From: Verrucomicrobiota bacterium JB024
Lineage (GTDB): Bacteria > Verrucomicrobiota > Verrucomicrobiia > Opitutales > Cerasicoccaceae
Direction of reading: 5' to 3'
DNA: 64,000 bases
NCBI GenBank assembly: GCA_030673825.1
Contig: JAUTCS010000075.1
Location: 1 to 64,000 of the forward strand
This document shows, piece after piece, positions 52,451 through 60,849 of this stretch. The translations under genes and the position numbers were made by a program. Under the pieces are notes generated by a model, which worked only from the letters and a program-made list of their open reading frames with translations, did not search any database and was not told the origin of the DNA. Position 1 is the stretch's first letter. The number at the start of each line of letters is the position of its first letter.

Positions 52451-53404
52451 ATGATACGCCTTACGTTCCTCGGTTCCGCCCTCGCCCTCCTGCTGGGGCT
52501 GCTGTCGGTTATGCCTGCCCACGCGGCTGAAACGGTCACGCCTCGCCTGTTCACGCCCAAGCGCACCGGCGACTGCTACTGGTTCCGGGACCAGCGCACC
52601 GTCGGCAACTCCACCCTCGTGACCCAGTCCGGAGCCATCGTCAACTCGGAGAAGGCCGTGTTCGAAAGCGTCTTCGAAGCCAACGCCACGGTCATCTCCA
52701 ACAACGCCCAGGGCAAGGCCACGCAGGAGCGCTTCGACGTCGTGACCTTTACCGTGAGCAAGGACGGCGGCCCGGCTCAGGAAATCCTCCCTCCCGGCAC
52801 CCGCTTCACCGGTAAGCTCAAGCTGGGCAAAAAGGTCTTCACCGACGCCGACGGCCAGCCCCTGCCCGAGTCTATCACCGTCTATCTCGACCAGATCATC
52901 GCCCTGCGCGACAACGCCATCACCGACGACGACATCTTCGGCCCCGGCCATCCGGTCTCCGTCGGCGACTCCTGGCCCGTCAACGCCAACCTCGCCGCCG
53001 AGGACTTCAACTTCGACCTGACCCTGCTGACGAACGCCAAGAACCTCCAGGGCACCGTCACCCTCGTAGACACCGACACCCTCAAGGACGTCCCCAGTGT
53101 TCACCTGCTGACTGAGATGCAGCTGACCAAGGTCAAGCTGCCCGAGGAGAAAGGCCTGCGCCTGATCAAAGGCGACCTCACCTTCCGCTCCGAGACGTGG
53201 ATGCCCCAGACCGGCCCGGCCTACCCGGTGCGCCAGCAGACCTCGCTCAAGCTCGTCCTTATCGGCGACCCGGTCGAGCAGAACCGCTTCACCCCCAAGC
53301 GCATGATGGCCACCTCCACCATCGACGCCACCATCGAGTCCAAGCCCCTCCCCCGCGACGAGTCCGTCATGGAACTCGACCGCACCCTCGGCATCCGCCG
53401 CTGA
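52451..53404 (+). CDS. Secreted protein of unknown function
   Basis: A 317-aa protein with a signal peptide (MIRLTFLGSALALLLGLLSV, cleavage near AHA-AE). The mature part is mostly beta-strand with repeated Lys/Asp patterns (FTGKLKLGKKVFTDADGQPL, FDLTLLTNAKNLQGTVTLVD). It has no cysteine pair, catalytic motif or anchor that I recognise. It is tandem with the LolA-like gene (112 bp apart), and both may belong to envelope maintenance. Confidence 0.7.
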   Translation: MIRLTFLGSALALLLGLLSVMPAHAAETVTPRLFTPKRTGDCYWFRDQRTVGNSTLVTQSGAIVNSEKAVFESVFEANATVISNNAQGKATQERFDVVTFTVSKDGGPAQEILPPGTRFTGKLKLGKKVFTDADGQPLPESITVYLDQIIALRDNAITDDDIFGPGHPVSVGDSWPVNANLAAEDFNFDLTLLTNAKNLQGTVTLVDTDTLKDVPSVHLLTEMQLTKVKLPEEKGLRLIKGDLTFRSETWMPQTGPAYPVRQQTSLKLVLIGDPVEQNRFTPKRMMATSTIDATIESKPLPRDESVMELDRTLGIRR

Positions 53405-53420
53405 GGCTTTTTGCAAGAGA

Positions 53421-53887
53421 TTGCCCGCGAAGGCACGCGAAGAAGCGCGAAGGGAAGCGGTTGATACCCCTTTCAACCCGTTTGGGAAAAATGGGTTGAG
53501 CTTAACAGGAAGGCCGGGAAGATCGAAAAGAGTTTCCCGATCGCAGTTGCGCGTTAGGACAATTAAAAAAGTTGTGTCCACAGATTACACAGATGGAAAC
53601 AGATAGGTCTGAAATAATCTGTGTCCATCTGTGTAATCTGTGGATAAAAATAAAGCCACCTACGGCTACGGCTTTATTTGAATCGCTTTAGCCAGTCTGT
53701 TCATCAAGGAAACATTCACGAGCGGGTTGCCCAGCCGGTTTTTTCTTCGTCGCGTAGCGACGCTTCCCCCGGTCTGGCTTTCCTCTCGCAGCACTGATCC
53801 CTTCAACGCCATCCCCTGGCACCCCCTTTCCGTTTGAAAACGGTATTCGTCTCAACTTCGCGCCTCTTCGCGTGCCTTCGCGGGCAA
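53421..53887. repeat. Nested inverted repeats filling a convergent spacer
   Basis: Outer arms 53421-53452 and 53856-53887 (TTGCCCGCGAAGGCACGCGA...) match as an inverted repeat at 31 of 32 positions. Inner arms 53577-53604 and 53617-53644 (TCCACAGATTACACAGATGG...) match at 27 of 28. Next to the inner pair is a perfect 10-bp stem AAATAAAGCC/GGCTTTATTT (53648-53679), and near 53748 a CGTCGCGTAGCGACG palindrome related to the 210-bp repeats. The 515-bp spacer between convergent genes holds no coding region. Confidence 0.85.
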
Positions 53888-53919
53888 AATGTATTTCCCG
53901 ATCCCGCCTGTAAACGGCA

Positions 53920-54480
53920 TCAGTTCAGCGTCGGGTCGTCTGGAGCGTCCGCGAGGAAGGCGAGTTCGGGCCAGGTGCTGGCTAAGATTTCGCGCCACAT
54001 GGCGGGGCCGTCGAGCCCTTCCATCAGGTGGCCGCTGACGGGAATGACAAGCCAGGCGTTTTGCTGACGCTCCATTTCGAGCTGTCCCTCGGACCAGCCG
54101 GAGTAGCCCAGAAAGGCGCGCACCTCCGCGGTGGGCTCCTCGGTCATGATCTCGGTCAGCTTCTCCTCGGAGATACCGAAGTACACCCGGAACGCCGAGC
54201 TCTCGGGCATCCAGTGCCAGGCGGCCAGCAGGACCTGGTCCTTCTGGACCGGCCCGCCCTCGTACACGGGCACGTGCGCCAGCGGACTGAAGGCGTACTC
54301 GCCGTTGAGCTCGCCCAGGGTCTGCCCGGTGGGCCGGTTGATGATCACGCCCAGCGAGCCGTCCTCCTCGTCGTGGGCGGAGAGCAGCACGATAGCCTTG
54401 CGGAAATTCGGATCGTGCAGCCCCGGGTGCGCCACCAGCAGCGAGCCGGAAAAGGGCGGAGCTTCGTTGGGCTTGGGCAT
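53920..54480 (-). CDS. YqgE/AlgH family protein (DUF179)
   Basis: A 186-aa protein with the family signatures GSLLVAHPGLHDPNFRKAIV at the N-terminus, GVIINRPTGQTLGEL, VYEGGPVQKDQ and RAFLGYSGWSEGQLEMER. The family is widespread with a conserved single-domain fold; its biochemical role is unsettled. Length is normal. It lies 13 bp downstream of the dCMP deaminase gene on the same strand, suggesting cotranscription. Confidence 0.93.
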   Translation of the reverse strand: MPKPNEAPPFSGSLLVAHPGLHDPNFRKAIVLLSAHDEEDGSLGVIINRPTGQTLGELNGEYAFSPLAHVPVYEGGPVQKDQVLLAAWHWMPESSAFRVYFGISEEKLTEIMTEEPTAEVRAFLGYSGWSEGQLEMERQQNAWLVIPVSGHLMEGLDGPAMWREILASTWPELAFLADAPDDPTLN

Positions 54481-54493
54481 GGGAAATCGGAGA

Positions 54494-54976
54494 CTAAAGG
54501 AGCTTCATCACGCGCACACCGGCCTCTTCCAGCAAGTCGAGGGCGATGGGGTCGTTGCGGTAGTCGTCGAGGTACTTGACGACTTTGACACCCGCGGCGC
54601 AGAGGATCTTCGCGCAGTTGATACACGGAAAGTGGGTGATGTAGGCCGTCGCCCCGTCGAGGCTGACCCCGCGCCGGGCGGCGTCGGCGATGGCGTTCTG
54701 CTCGGCGTGGACGGTGCCCTGCTCGTGGTCGTCGCGCACCCGCGAGAGGTGCGGCGAACCCGGCAGAAAGCCGTTGTACCCGGCGGCGATGAGGCGGTTC
54801 TTGTGCTCGCCGGCCGAGACCAGCACGCAGCCTACGTGCAGGCGCTCACAGGGGGAGCGCGAGCCCATGAGGATGCTCATGGCGGCAAAATACTCGTCCC
54901 AGGACGGCCGTTGCGTCCAGCCGCCGACCAGGGACTTGAGCTGGTCGAGCTGGCTCGGGGATTGCGCGGATTGCAT
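54494..54976 (-). CDS. dCMP/cytidine deaminase (ComEB-type)
   Basis: A 160-aa zinc deaminase from ATG 54976 (MQSAQSPSQLDQLKSLVGGW). Zinc ligands and catalytic Glu: His90 and Glu92 in TVHAEQNAI, Cys118 and Cys121 in HFPCINCAK. The segment CERLHVGCVLVSAGEHKNRL gives the second zinc/substrate-loop pattern of dCMP deaminases. It converts dCMP to dUMP in thymidylate supply. The open frame extends far upstream, but only this part is family-like. Divergent from the rhomboid gene, cotranscribed with yqgE. Confidence 0.92.
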   Translation of the reverse strand: MQSAQSPSQLDQLKSLVGGWTQRPSWDEYFAAMSILMGSRSPCERLHVGCVLVSAGEHKNRLIAAGYNGFLPGSPHLSRVRDDHEQGTVHAEQNAIADAARRGVSLDGATAYITHFPCINCAKILCAAGVKVVKYLDDYRNDPIALDLLEEAGVRVMKLL

Positions 54977-55021
54977 GGAGAAAAGCTTGTGCAAGCGCCC
55001 GCGCCCCGCAACCCTAAACAC

Positions 55022-55897
55022 GTGCACGCGCCCGCCTCCGATGTCCCCGACGGCCTGACCGTGGTCGGCTCCTACGCGAGCTTCGACGCCGCGAACGAGC
55101 GGGCCCTGGTCGTGCTCTCGATGCGCATGTCCTACCGCATGTTGCACGCCGAGGGCCGCTACCTGCTGTGCGTGGACGACGCCGTGGCCGCACCGGTGCG
55201 AGAGCAGTTGGAGCGCTTCGAGCGCGAGAACGCCCACTGGCCCCCACGCGCACCCGCCGCGCCTCCCAGCCGCCCAGCGGCCCTCGGGCTGTGGATCTAC
55301 TCCGTCGTGCTGGTCACCGTTTTCGCCGCCCAGCGCCTGTGGCCCGCGTTGGAGGACTTTGGCATGAACAACGCCCAGGCCGTCATGCAGCACGGGCAGG
55401 TCTGGCGCTGCTTCACCGCCCTGCTGCTGCACGCCGACATCGGCCACCTGGCGGGTAACCTCGTCTCCGGCCTGTGCCTGATCTGGCTCGTCGTGCAGGT
55501 CTTCGGCAACCGCCTGGGCTGGCTGCTGGTCATCCTTTCCGGCGTCATCGGCAATGCCTTTTGCGCCTGGCTCTACGCACCCGAGGCGTACCGCTCGCTC
55601 GGGGCCTCGACCGCGATATTCGGGGCGCTCGGGCTGCTCGTGGGGCACGCGCTGGCCGTGGGCTTCTCCCCCGAAGGCTGGCGGCGGCTGCGTTCGCGGC
55701 TGGTCCCGCTGGCCGCCGGGCTGACCGTGCTCGTCATGACCGGCACCGAGGGCGAGAGCACCGACATCATCGCCCACTGCGCGGGCTTCACCGCGGGGAT
55801 TCTCCTGGGCGTGGCCGCTCGGCTGCTGGCCCGGTCCGAGCCCCCCGCACGACCAGCCTCCCCCGGAGAGCCGCCCCCGCCACCGGAGTCCCCCTAA
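55022..55897 (+). CDS. Rhomboid-family intramembrane serine protease with N-terminal soluble domain
   Basis: A 291-aa protein. The frame is open far upstream, but GTG 55022 (HAPASDVPDGLTVVGSY) is a plausible start; GTG 54989 is the alternative. Residues 10-75 resemble a DUF2007-like small domain. From residue 88 there are six membrane segments. Rhomboid hallmarks are present: HADIGHLAGN (residues 137-146), catalytic Ser196 in RSLGASTAIFG and His252 in IIAHCAGFTAG. It should cleave membrane proteins within the bilayer. The C-terminal tail is Pro-rich. Substrates unknown. Confidence 0.85.
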   Translation: MHAPASDVPDGLTVVGSYASFDAANERALVVLSMRMSYRMLHAEGRYLLCVDDAVAAPVREQLERFERENAHWPPRAPAAPPSRPAALGLWIYSVVLVTVFAAQRLWPALEDFGMNNAQAVMQHGQVWRCFTALLLHADIGHLAGNLVSGLCLIWLVVQVFGNRLGWLLVILSGVIGNAFCAWLYAPEAYRSLGASTAIFGALGLLVGHALAVGFSPEGWRRLRSRLVPLAAGLTVLVMTGTEGESTDIIAHCAGFTAGILLGVAARLLARSEPPARPASPGEPPPPPESP

Positions 55898-56023
55898 GAC
55901 CCCGGCATTTCACCCCAAAGCCCCCCTTTCCTAACGGGCCGGGTCAATGCCTTACTCCATTTTCGGACCTTGCCAACAGCCCCCGTCCTGCCCATCTTTA
56001 TCGTTAACCATAATCTATCCACT

Positions 56024-56827
56024 ATGATCAAAAAAATTCTCCTGGTCCTTCTCGCCCTCTTTATCATCGCCTGTGTCGTGGTGTATTTCTCGCTGGACAG
56101 CATCGTCAGCAAGACCGTCAAGTACGCCATTAACACCTACGGCCCGCAGGCCACGCAGACCGCCGTCAGCGTCGAGTCCGTCGGCATCTCCGTCTTCTCC
56201 GGCAACGCCAAGATCGACGACCTCAAGGTCGGCAACCCCGACAGCTTCCAGCCCCCCGCCGACGCCTTCACCCTCGGCGAAATCAGTGTCGATATCGAGC
56301 CCTCCTCGCTCCTGAGCGACACCATCGTGATCAACGAGATCACCATCAAGGAAGCCGAGTTCAACTACATCACCAAGACCTTCACCTCCAGCAACCTCCA
56401 GGCCATCCTCGATAACGTGAAGGACTTCTCCGGCCAGGCCCAGAGCGCCCCGGCCACGACTACCCCGGCTCCCTCCAGCGACACGCCCGCCGCCCCGCCC
56501 GAAGCCGCCCAGGGTAAGAAGTTCGTCATCCACAAGGTCACCGTCGAAGGCGCCACCGCCAACGCCACCGTCCTCGGCCAGTCCATCAAGGTGCAAATTC
56601 CTGACATCCACCTCGACAACGCCTCTGACGCGGGCATCAACCCGGCCCAGGTCGTGGACCTCATCCTCTCGGACGTCCTCGTCGCCGTCATCGAGCAGGT
56701 CACCAAGCAGGTCGAGGAAATCGCCAAGGACCCCGCCGGGGCCGGCCTGAACATCATCAAGGGCGCCACCGACACCGGCGACGATGCCGTGGACAAGACC
56801 GTCGATACGATCAAGAACCTCTTCTAA
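56024..56827 (+). CDS. AsmA/DUF748-like membrane-anchored protein
   Basis: A 267-aa protein from ATG 56024 (MIKKILLVLLALFIIACVVV), with an N-terminal membrane anchor. The mature part (NTYGPQATQTAVSVESVGIS, VFSGNAKIDDLKVGNPDSFQ, TIVINEITIKEAEFNY) has the repeating beta pattern of the AsmA N-terminus, where an alpha-beta barrel meets the inner-membrane helix. An Ala/Pro linker (PATTTPAPSSDTPAAPPEA) follows. It is shorter than AsmA bridging proteins, so it may be a local envelope protein rather than a lipid bridge. Confidence 0.75.
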   Translation: MIKKILLVLLALFIIACVVVYFSLDSIVSKTVKYAINTYGPQATQTAVSVESVGISVFSGNAKIDDLKVGNPDSFQPPADAFTLGEISVDIEPSSLLSDTIVINEITIKEAEFNYITKTFTSSNLQAILDNVKDFSGQAQSAPATTTPAPSSDTPAAPPEAAQGKKFVIHKVTVEGATANATVLGQSIKVQIPDIHLDNASDAGINPAQVVDLILSDVLVAVIEQVTKQVEEIAKDPAGAGLNIIKGATDTGDDAVDKTVDTIKNLF

Positions 56828-56871
56828 GGCACGAGGGTAACTACCCTCTCAACACTAAGCCTCCCTTTACC

Positions 56872-56900
56872 AAAAGCTCCCCGCACGGGGAGCTTTTTTT
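56872..56900 (+). terminator. Rho-independent terminator after the AsmA-like gene
   Basis: AAAAGCTCCCC, a short loop and GGGGAGCTTTTTTT form an 8-11 bp stem with a T-tract on the plus strand, 45 bp past the stop codon. Confidence 0.92.
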
Positions 56901-56977
56901 GTGCGGGCAAACCTACGAGCCCTTGAACCTCAGATCCGACCAACACCCATTCCAATCCCATTGGTCATGAGAAAGAA

Positions 56978-57192
56978 TTAACCACAAAGACTCAAAGGCA
57001 CAAAGAGCACGCCTCCAGCTCAACGCGATTGAGCATTCGAGCTTAACCACTGATGTCACGGATACCACAGATGAAAAACCCTATCCGTGCCATCCGTGGT
57101 ATCCGTGGTAAAAAACGACGCCCCCAGACCGGCGAACCCCATCAAGAAGACACAAAGTCTTTCCTCAAAAAACTCTGTGTTCTCTGTGGTTA
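56978..57192. repeat. Nested word-type inverted repeats in a convergent spacer
   Basis: Outer words TTAACCACAAAGACTCAAAG (56978-57007) face ACTCTGTGTTCTCTGTGGTT (57171-57190). Inner words TAACCACTGATGTCACGGAT...CCACAGATG (57044-57073) face ATCCGTGCCATCCGTGGTAT...(57083-57110). They occupy the spacer between the AsmA-like gene terminator and the end of the opposing gene, with the two pairs nested as at 53421-53887. Confidence 0.75.
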
Positions 57193-57203
57193 CAATAACG
57201 AAC

Positions 57204-58805
57204 CTAGCGCATGTTCTGCTCGGCGGCGCTCTGGCGGATCTGCTGGAGGGTGACCGAGAGCGCCCGAAAGGTCTCGATCGGCACGGTCAGGGTGCCGGTG
57301 AGGGTGTTGTCGCCCGTGCGCACGTCGATCGTCATCGGAGCCAGATTCGTCGCAGCCAATTGGCTCAGGGCCAGCGTGGTGGACGGCGTGGCGGGTAGGC
57401 GCATCTGCTGGAGGCTCTGGAGGTAAATCTGCTTCATGTCCACGTACCCGGCGAGGGCTTGGCCGTCGGCTAATTCCAGATGGTCGCCGACCGAGTCCTG
57501 GGCGGTCTTGTCTTCGGCCACGGCGGCGGCGAGGGACTCCAGCCGCGCGGGCTGGTTGGACAGGACGATCATCCCGTCCACGATCTGGTGCGTGGGCGCT
57601 TCGTAGTCGTCGAGGCTGTTCAGGCTGCCCCCGGCCACGACGTCGCCCATCGCGCCCGGCAGGGCCGAGGAGACTGGGCCGGTGGCCTGGGAGGCGCTGG
57701 TGGCCATCTTGACGGCGCTGGCGTACTGCTCGATGGGCAACTCGTCCAGCAGCGCGGGCACGGTGTCGTTAAAGAACTCGTCCAGCAACTGGCTAAAAGG
57801 CTCCTGCTCCCAGTCCCCGCCAACCACAGCGGCGTAGTCCACCCCCTCGGGCTGGAAGGTCAGGGCGTAGGCCCCGGTGCCGTCCCAGTCGTGGGCGATG
57901 GTCTGGAGCGTGGTTTCCAGCTTGTCGTGGAGCTGGGCGGCTTCGGGCTCTTCGCCCGCCGCTTCCATGCGCTGGAAAAAGACCTTGAGAAAGTCGGTCA
58001 CAGCGGCGGGATCGGTGTGGTAGATGAAGCCCGCGTTCCCCTCGGCCGGGACGAAGCGCGCCACAGGGACATCCCCGCCCGCCGGGGCGGAAAACAGCGC
58101 CGCCTCGGGCGATCCCTCACGCGCCACTTGCCGCGTTCCGATCTGGAAGCGCTCGGTGTCGAGGTTGATCCCGAAGAGCGAGGACTGGATGTTGCTGAGG
58201 AAGGAAAAAGCCATGTCGATGCCGCGGGCCGCGTCAGGGTCGGCGGCGGAAGCGCTCAGGCGCTGGTGCATCGCGTCCAGCTCGGCGGGTGTGCGTTCGA
58301 TTTCCAGCTCAAAGTCAAAGGTCCGCTCCTTGCGCACGAGGCGCAGGACGTCCTCGATGTTGCCCTCATTGACGTAGTAAAGGGCGCCGGGGTCCTCCGC
58401 CATGACGGTCCAGCCGCCGACCTGCTTGACCGCCAGTCCCGCGGCCTGGATCTTGCCGGGCACAGCGCTGTTGGCGGTGAACTTCGCCAGAATCACATAA
58501 GCCATCTCCGACTGGTACGAGCTCCCGGACTCGAAGCCCACCACGCCGACATTCTCCGTGCGCGAGGCCCCCGGGAACATCGGGTAGCCGACCTGCCCGA
58601 GTGTCAGCAACGCCAGAAACTGAAGCGACTGGTTCGTGTCCGTGGCGTAGCCGAAGGCGTTGACCTTCTCCGCCATAGTCGGCAGCGGCGGGGCGCGCAG
58701 CACACCGACGGGGGCGGACGCGCCCAGCAAGTTCAGGGGCAGCAGGCCCAGCAGGAGCAGCGCCGCCTTCGGACGGAAAAAATCGAGAGATTTCAGAGAA
58801 AACAT
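57204..58805 (-). CDS. Large secreted protein of unknown function
   Basis: A 533-aa protein with an N-terminal signal sequence (PKAALLLLGLLPLNLLGASA). The mature part is acidic and mixed alpha/beta (MAEKVNAFGYATDTNQSLQF, ELEIERTPAELDAMHQRLSA, TGAYALTFQPEGVDYAAVVG). The overall pattern resembles DUF3352-like uncharacterised secreted proteins, a weak match. No catalytic motif or anchor is seen. The gene converges with the AsmA-like gene across a repeat-filled spacer. Confidence 0.75.
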   Translation of the reverse strand: MFSLKSLDFFRPKAALLLLGLLPLNLLGASAPVGVLRAPPLPTMAEKVNAFGYATDTNQSLQFLALLTLGQVGYPMFPGASRTENVGVVGFESGSSYQSEMAYVILAKFTANSAVPGKIQAAGLAVKQVGGWTVMAEDPGALYYVNEGNIEDVLRLVRKERTFDFELEIERTPAELDAMHQRLSASAADPDAARGIDMAFSFLSNIQSSLFGINLDTERFQIGTRQVAREGSPEAALFSAPAGGDVPVARFVPAEGNAGFIYHTDPAAVTDFLKVFFQRMEAAGEEPEAAQLHDKLETTLQTIAHDWDGTGAYALTFQPEGVDYAAVVGGDWEQEPFSQLLDEFFNDTVPALLDELPIEQYASAVKMATSASQATGPVSSALPGAMGDVVAGGSLNSLDDYEAPTHQIVDGMIVLSNQPARLESLAAAVAEDKTAQDSVGDHLELADGQALAGYVDMKQIYLQSLQQMRLPATPSTTLALSQLAATNLAPMTIDVRTGDNTLTGTLTVPIETFRALSVTLQQIRQSAAEQNMR

Positions 58806-59152
58806 AATCGTGGGATTAACAGTGGCTTATGCCCAAGACAACGGCGAATTCCGGCGCCGGTTAAGCTCTTTTGGTCCCCTCCCGGACCCAAGGGTTCCTT
58901 TTTCCTCACGAAAGCCCGGGAAAGCGCGTCCGGCGATTGCGCCCGGGGCGTTAGCCGTCTAGGTTTTGCCTGTCAGTCCGTTGCGCACGCATCCTGCTGC
59001 CGACGAACCGGAACGGCCACCGGGCCGCCCCATGCTTTTTCCACGATTTTTACATGTTCACCCGGCGAGGAGTCTCCTAGATTCAACGCCCACATTCCCG
59101 AAATCCTGACCGCCACCGTTCAACGACGGTGGCGCAGTGGATTATTTTCCGT
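58806..59152. other. Divergent spacer with a hairpin before the methyltransferase gene
   Basis: This 347-bp region separates the divergent secreted-protein and methyltransferase genes. It holds no gene that I can support. A 9-bp stem CGCCACCGT/ACGGTGGCG with a 6-nt loop (59111-59134) lies 18 bp before the methyltransferase ATG and overlaps an in-frame GTG at 59129, so it may affect the operon's expression. Confidence 0.5.
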
Positions 59153-59827
59153 ATGCGACAACGCATCATCGAACCCGAAATCCTCGACTCTCTCCCTCCG
59201 GACGATCCGACCGCGTTGCGCAACCGCCGCGAGATTATCCTGCTGGGGCGCCTCAGCGGCACCTACCGCCGGGCGGCCTCCCTGCTCAAGCGTCACCACC
59301 TCCCCGGCGACCGCGTGCTGGAGCTGGGCTGCGGCTGCGGTGAGCTGGGCCGCGCCTACCGGCGGCTGCACCGGGAGGAAACCCACTACACCGGCCTCGA
59401 CGTGATCGACCGCCCCCGCGACTGGCCCGCACCCTGGCACTGGCGGCAGACGGACCTGCTCGCCTTCGACCGCTACAGCGACCACAACGTGCTCGTGGGC
59501 AACTTCATCCTCCACCAGTTCGAGGACAGCGCCCTCAGCGGCCTGTTCACCCGCATTCGCGAGCACTACCGGCTGATGATTTTCTGTGAAACCTCGCGCA
59601 ACCGCCTGCACATGTGGCAGCTGCGGCTGGCCAGCCTGCTAGGGCTCCACCCCGTCACCCGTCACGACGGACGCCTGAGCATCCGGGGCGGCTTCCGCAA
59701 GGGCGAGCTGCCCGCCGTCGCCGGACTCGACCGCGCCCAGTGGCACATCCAGGACGGCACCACCTGGCTGGGCTGCTACTGGATGATCGCCCGCCGGATC
59801 GAACGGCCCCTTCCCTCTCCCCTATGA
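59153..59827 (+). CDS. Class I SAM-dependent methyltransferase of the type III PKS operon
   Basis: A 224-aa protein from ATG 59153 (MRQRIIEPEILDSLPPDDPT). Motif I is VLELGCGCGELGRAY, motif II region YTGLDVIDRP, then NVLVGNFILHQFEDSALSGL, the acidic post-motif typical of Rossmann methyltransferases; it resembles small-molecule (polyketide or quinone) methyltransferases. It overlaps the next gene by ATGA at 59824, so the three operon genes are translationally coupled. Probable job: methylating the polyketide or its product. No N-terminal membrane segment. Confidence 0.85.
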   Translation: MRQRIIEPEILDSLPPDDPTALRNRREIILLGRLSGTYRRAASLLKRHHLPGDRVLELGCGCGELGRAYRRLHREETHYTGLDVIDRPRDWPAPWHWRQTDLLAFDRYSDHNVLVGNFILHQFEDSALSGLFTRIREHYRLMIFCETSRNRLHMWQLRLASLLGLHPVTRHDGRLSIRGGFRKGELPAVAGLDRAQWHIQDGTTWLGCYWMIARRIERPLPSPL

Positions 59828-60849
59828 CTCAGCCCATCACCATCGCCGGCGGCGGCCTGGCCGGACTCTCCCTCGGGATCGCCCTGCGCCGCCAGGACAT
59901 CCCCGTGGTCATCCACGAGGCCGGTTCCTATCCCCGCCATCGCGTCTGCGGCGAGTTTATCTGCGGGCTCAAGGCCGGGACCGCCGAGACCCTCGGGATC
60001 GACGACTGTCTGGCCGACGCCCTCACCTGCCGCACCACTGGCTGGTTCGTAGCCGGGCGGCGTATCTGGGAGCGCGAGCTGCCCACTCCCGCCCTGGGCA
60101 TTTCCCGCCATCGGCTCGACCAACGTCTGGTCGAACGCTTCACCGCCCTCGGCGGCGAGCTGCGCACCGGCTCCCGTCTGCGGCCCGAGGAAAGCTCCGC
60201 CCCCGGCACCGTCTGGGCCACCGGTCGCCGCGCCGCCAAGAGCGCGCGCTGGATCGGGTTAAAATTCCACTGTTCGGACTTCGAGCTGGAGGACGACCTG
60301 GAACTTCATTTGGGCGTGGGCGGCTACATGGGCGTGTCCCGCATCGAGGGCGGAAAAGTGAATATCTGTGGACTTTTCCGGCAAAGACCCAATGCTGGCG
60401 TCTTGAAAACGGAACTGCCCCTGGTCTATATGCGTGCTTCGCGGCTTGACAATCTTGCCGCCAGGGTGGAAGCAAGCACCTTGGACTTTTCAAGTATAGT
60501 GGGTATTTCCCGGCTTTCCTACCGTCCCGCTCCGGCGGATCGGGAGCGTTTTTCGCTCGGGGACCGGCTTGGGCTGATCCCGCCGTTCACCGGCGACGGC
60601 ATGGCCATGGCCTTTCAGGGCGCGGCTCTCGCCGCCGGTCCGTTGGCCGATTACGCCCATGGCAGGCTGGCGTGGCCACAGGCCCTCGACACCGCCCATC
60701 GTGGCCTGCGCAGCGCCTTCGGACGCCGCCGCAACGTCGCCCGCCTGCTGCACCCGCTGATCCTCCGACCCGCCGCGCAACCTTTCCTGGCCACCGCCGC
60801 CAAGCAGGGCCTGCTGCCTTTCAACTTTTTGTTCAACCTCACGCATTAA
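59824..60849 (+). CDS. FAD-dependent oxidoreductase, geranylgeranyl-reductase/halogenase-like
   Basis: A 341-aa flavoprotein. The N-terminal FAD motif is TIAGGGLAGLSLGIALRRQD; the motif PRHRVCGEFICGLKA (residues 38-52) is typical of the GGR family; the C-terminal FAD site is GDRLGLIPPFTGDGMAMAFQ. It would hydroxylate or reduce a lipid-like substrate. Start ATG overlaps the methyltransferase stop; the stop overlaps the PKS start (TAATG). Placement argues that it oxidises or reduces the polyketide product. Confidence 0.88.
   Translation: MTQPITIAGGGLAGLSLGIALRRQDIPVVIHEAGSYPRHRVCGEFICGLKAGTAETLGIDDCLADALTCRTTGWFVAGRRIWERELPTPALGISRHRLDQRLVERFTALGGELRTGSRLRPEESSAPGTVWATGRRAAKSARWIGLKFHCSDFELEDDLELHLGVGGYMGVSRIEGGKVNICGLFRQRPNAGVLKTELPLVYMRASRLDNLAARVEASTLDFSSIVGISRLSYRPAPADRERFSLGDRLGLIPPFTGDGMAMAFQGAALAAGPLADYAHGRLAWPQALDTAHRGLRSAFGRRRNVARLLHPLILRPAAQPFLATAAKQGLLPFNFLFNLTH

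Noticed and set aside
54131-55021. N-terminal extension of the rhomboid protein through the deaminase region
   Set aside because: The extended frame is antisense to yqgE and the dCMP deaminase gene, whose motifs are unmistakable; the rhomboid more likely starts at a GTG near 54989-55022.
59111-59134. Riboswitch before the polyketide operon
   Set aside because: Only a single short hairpin is present and no known aptamer core was recognised.
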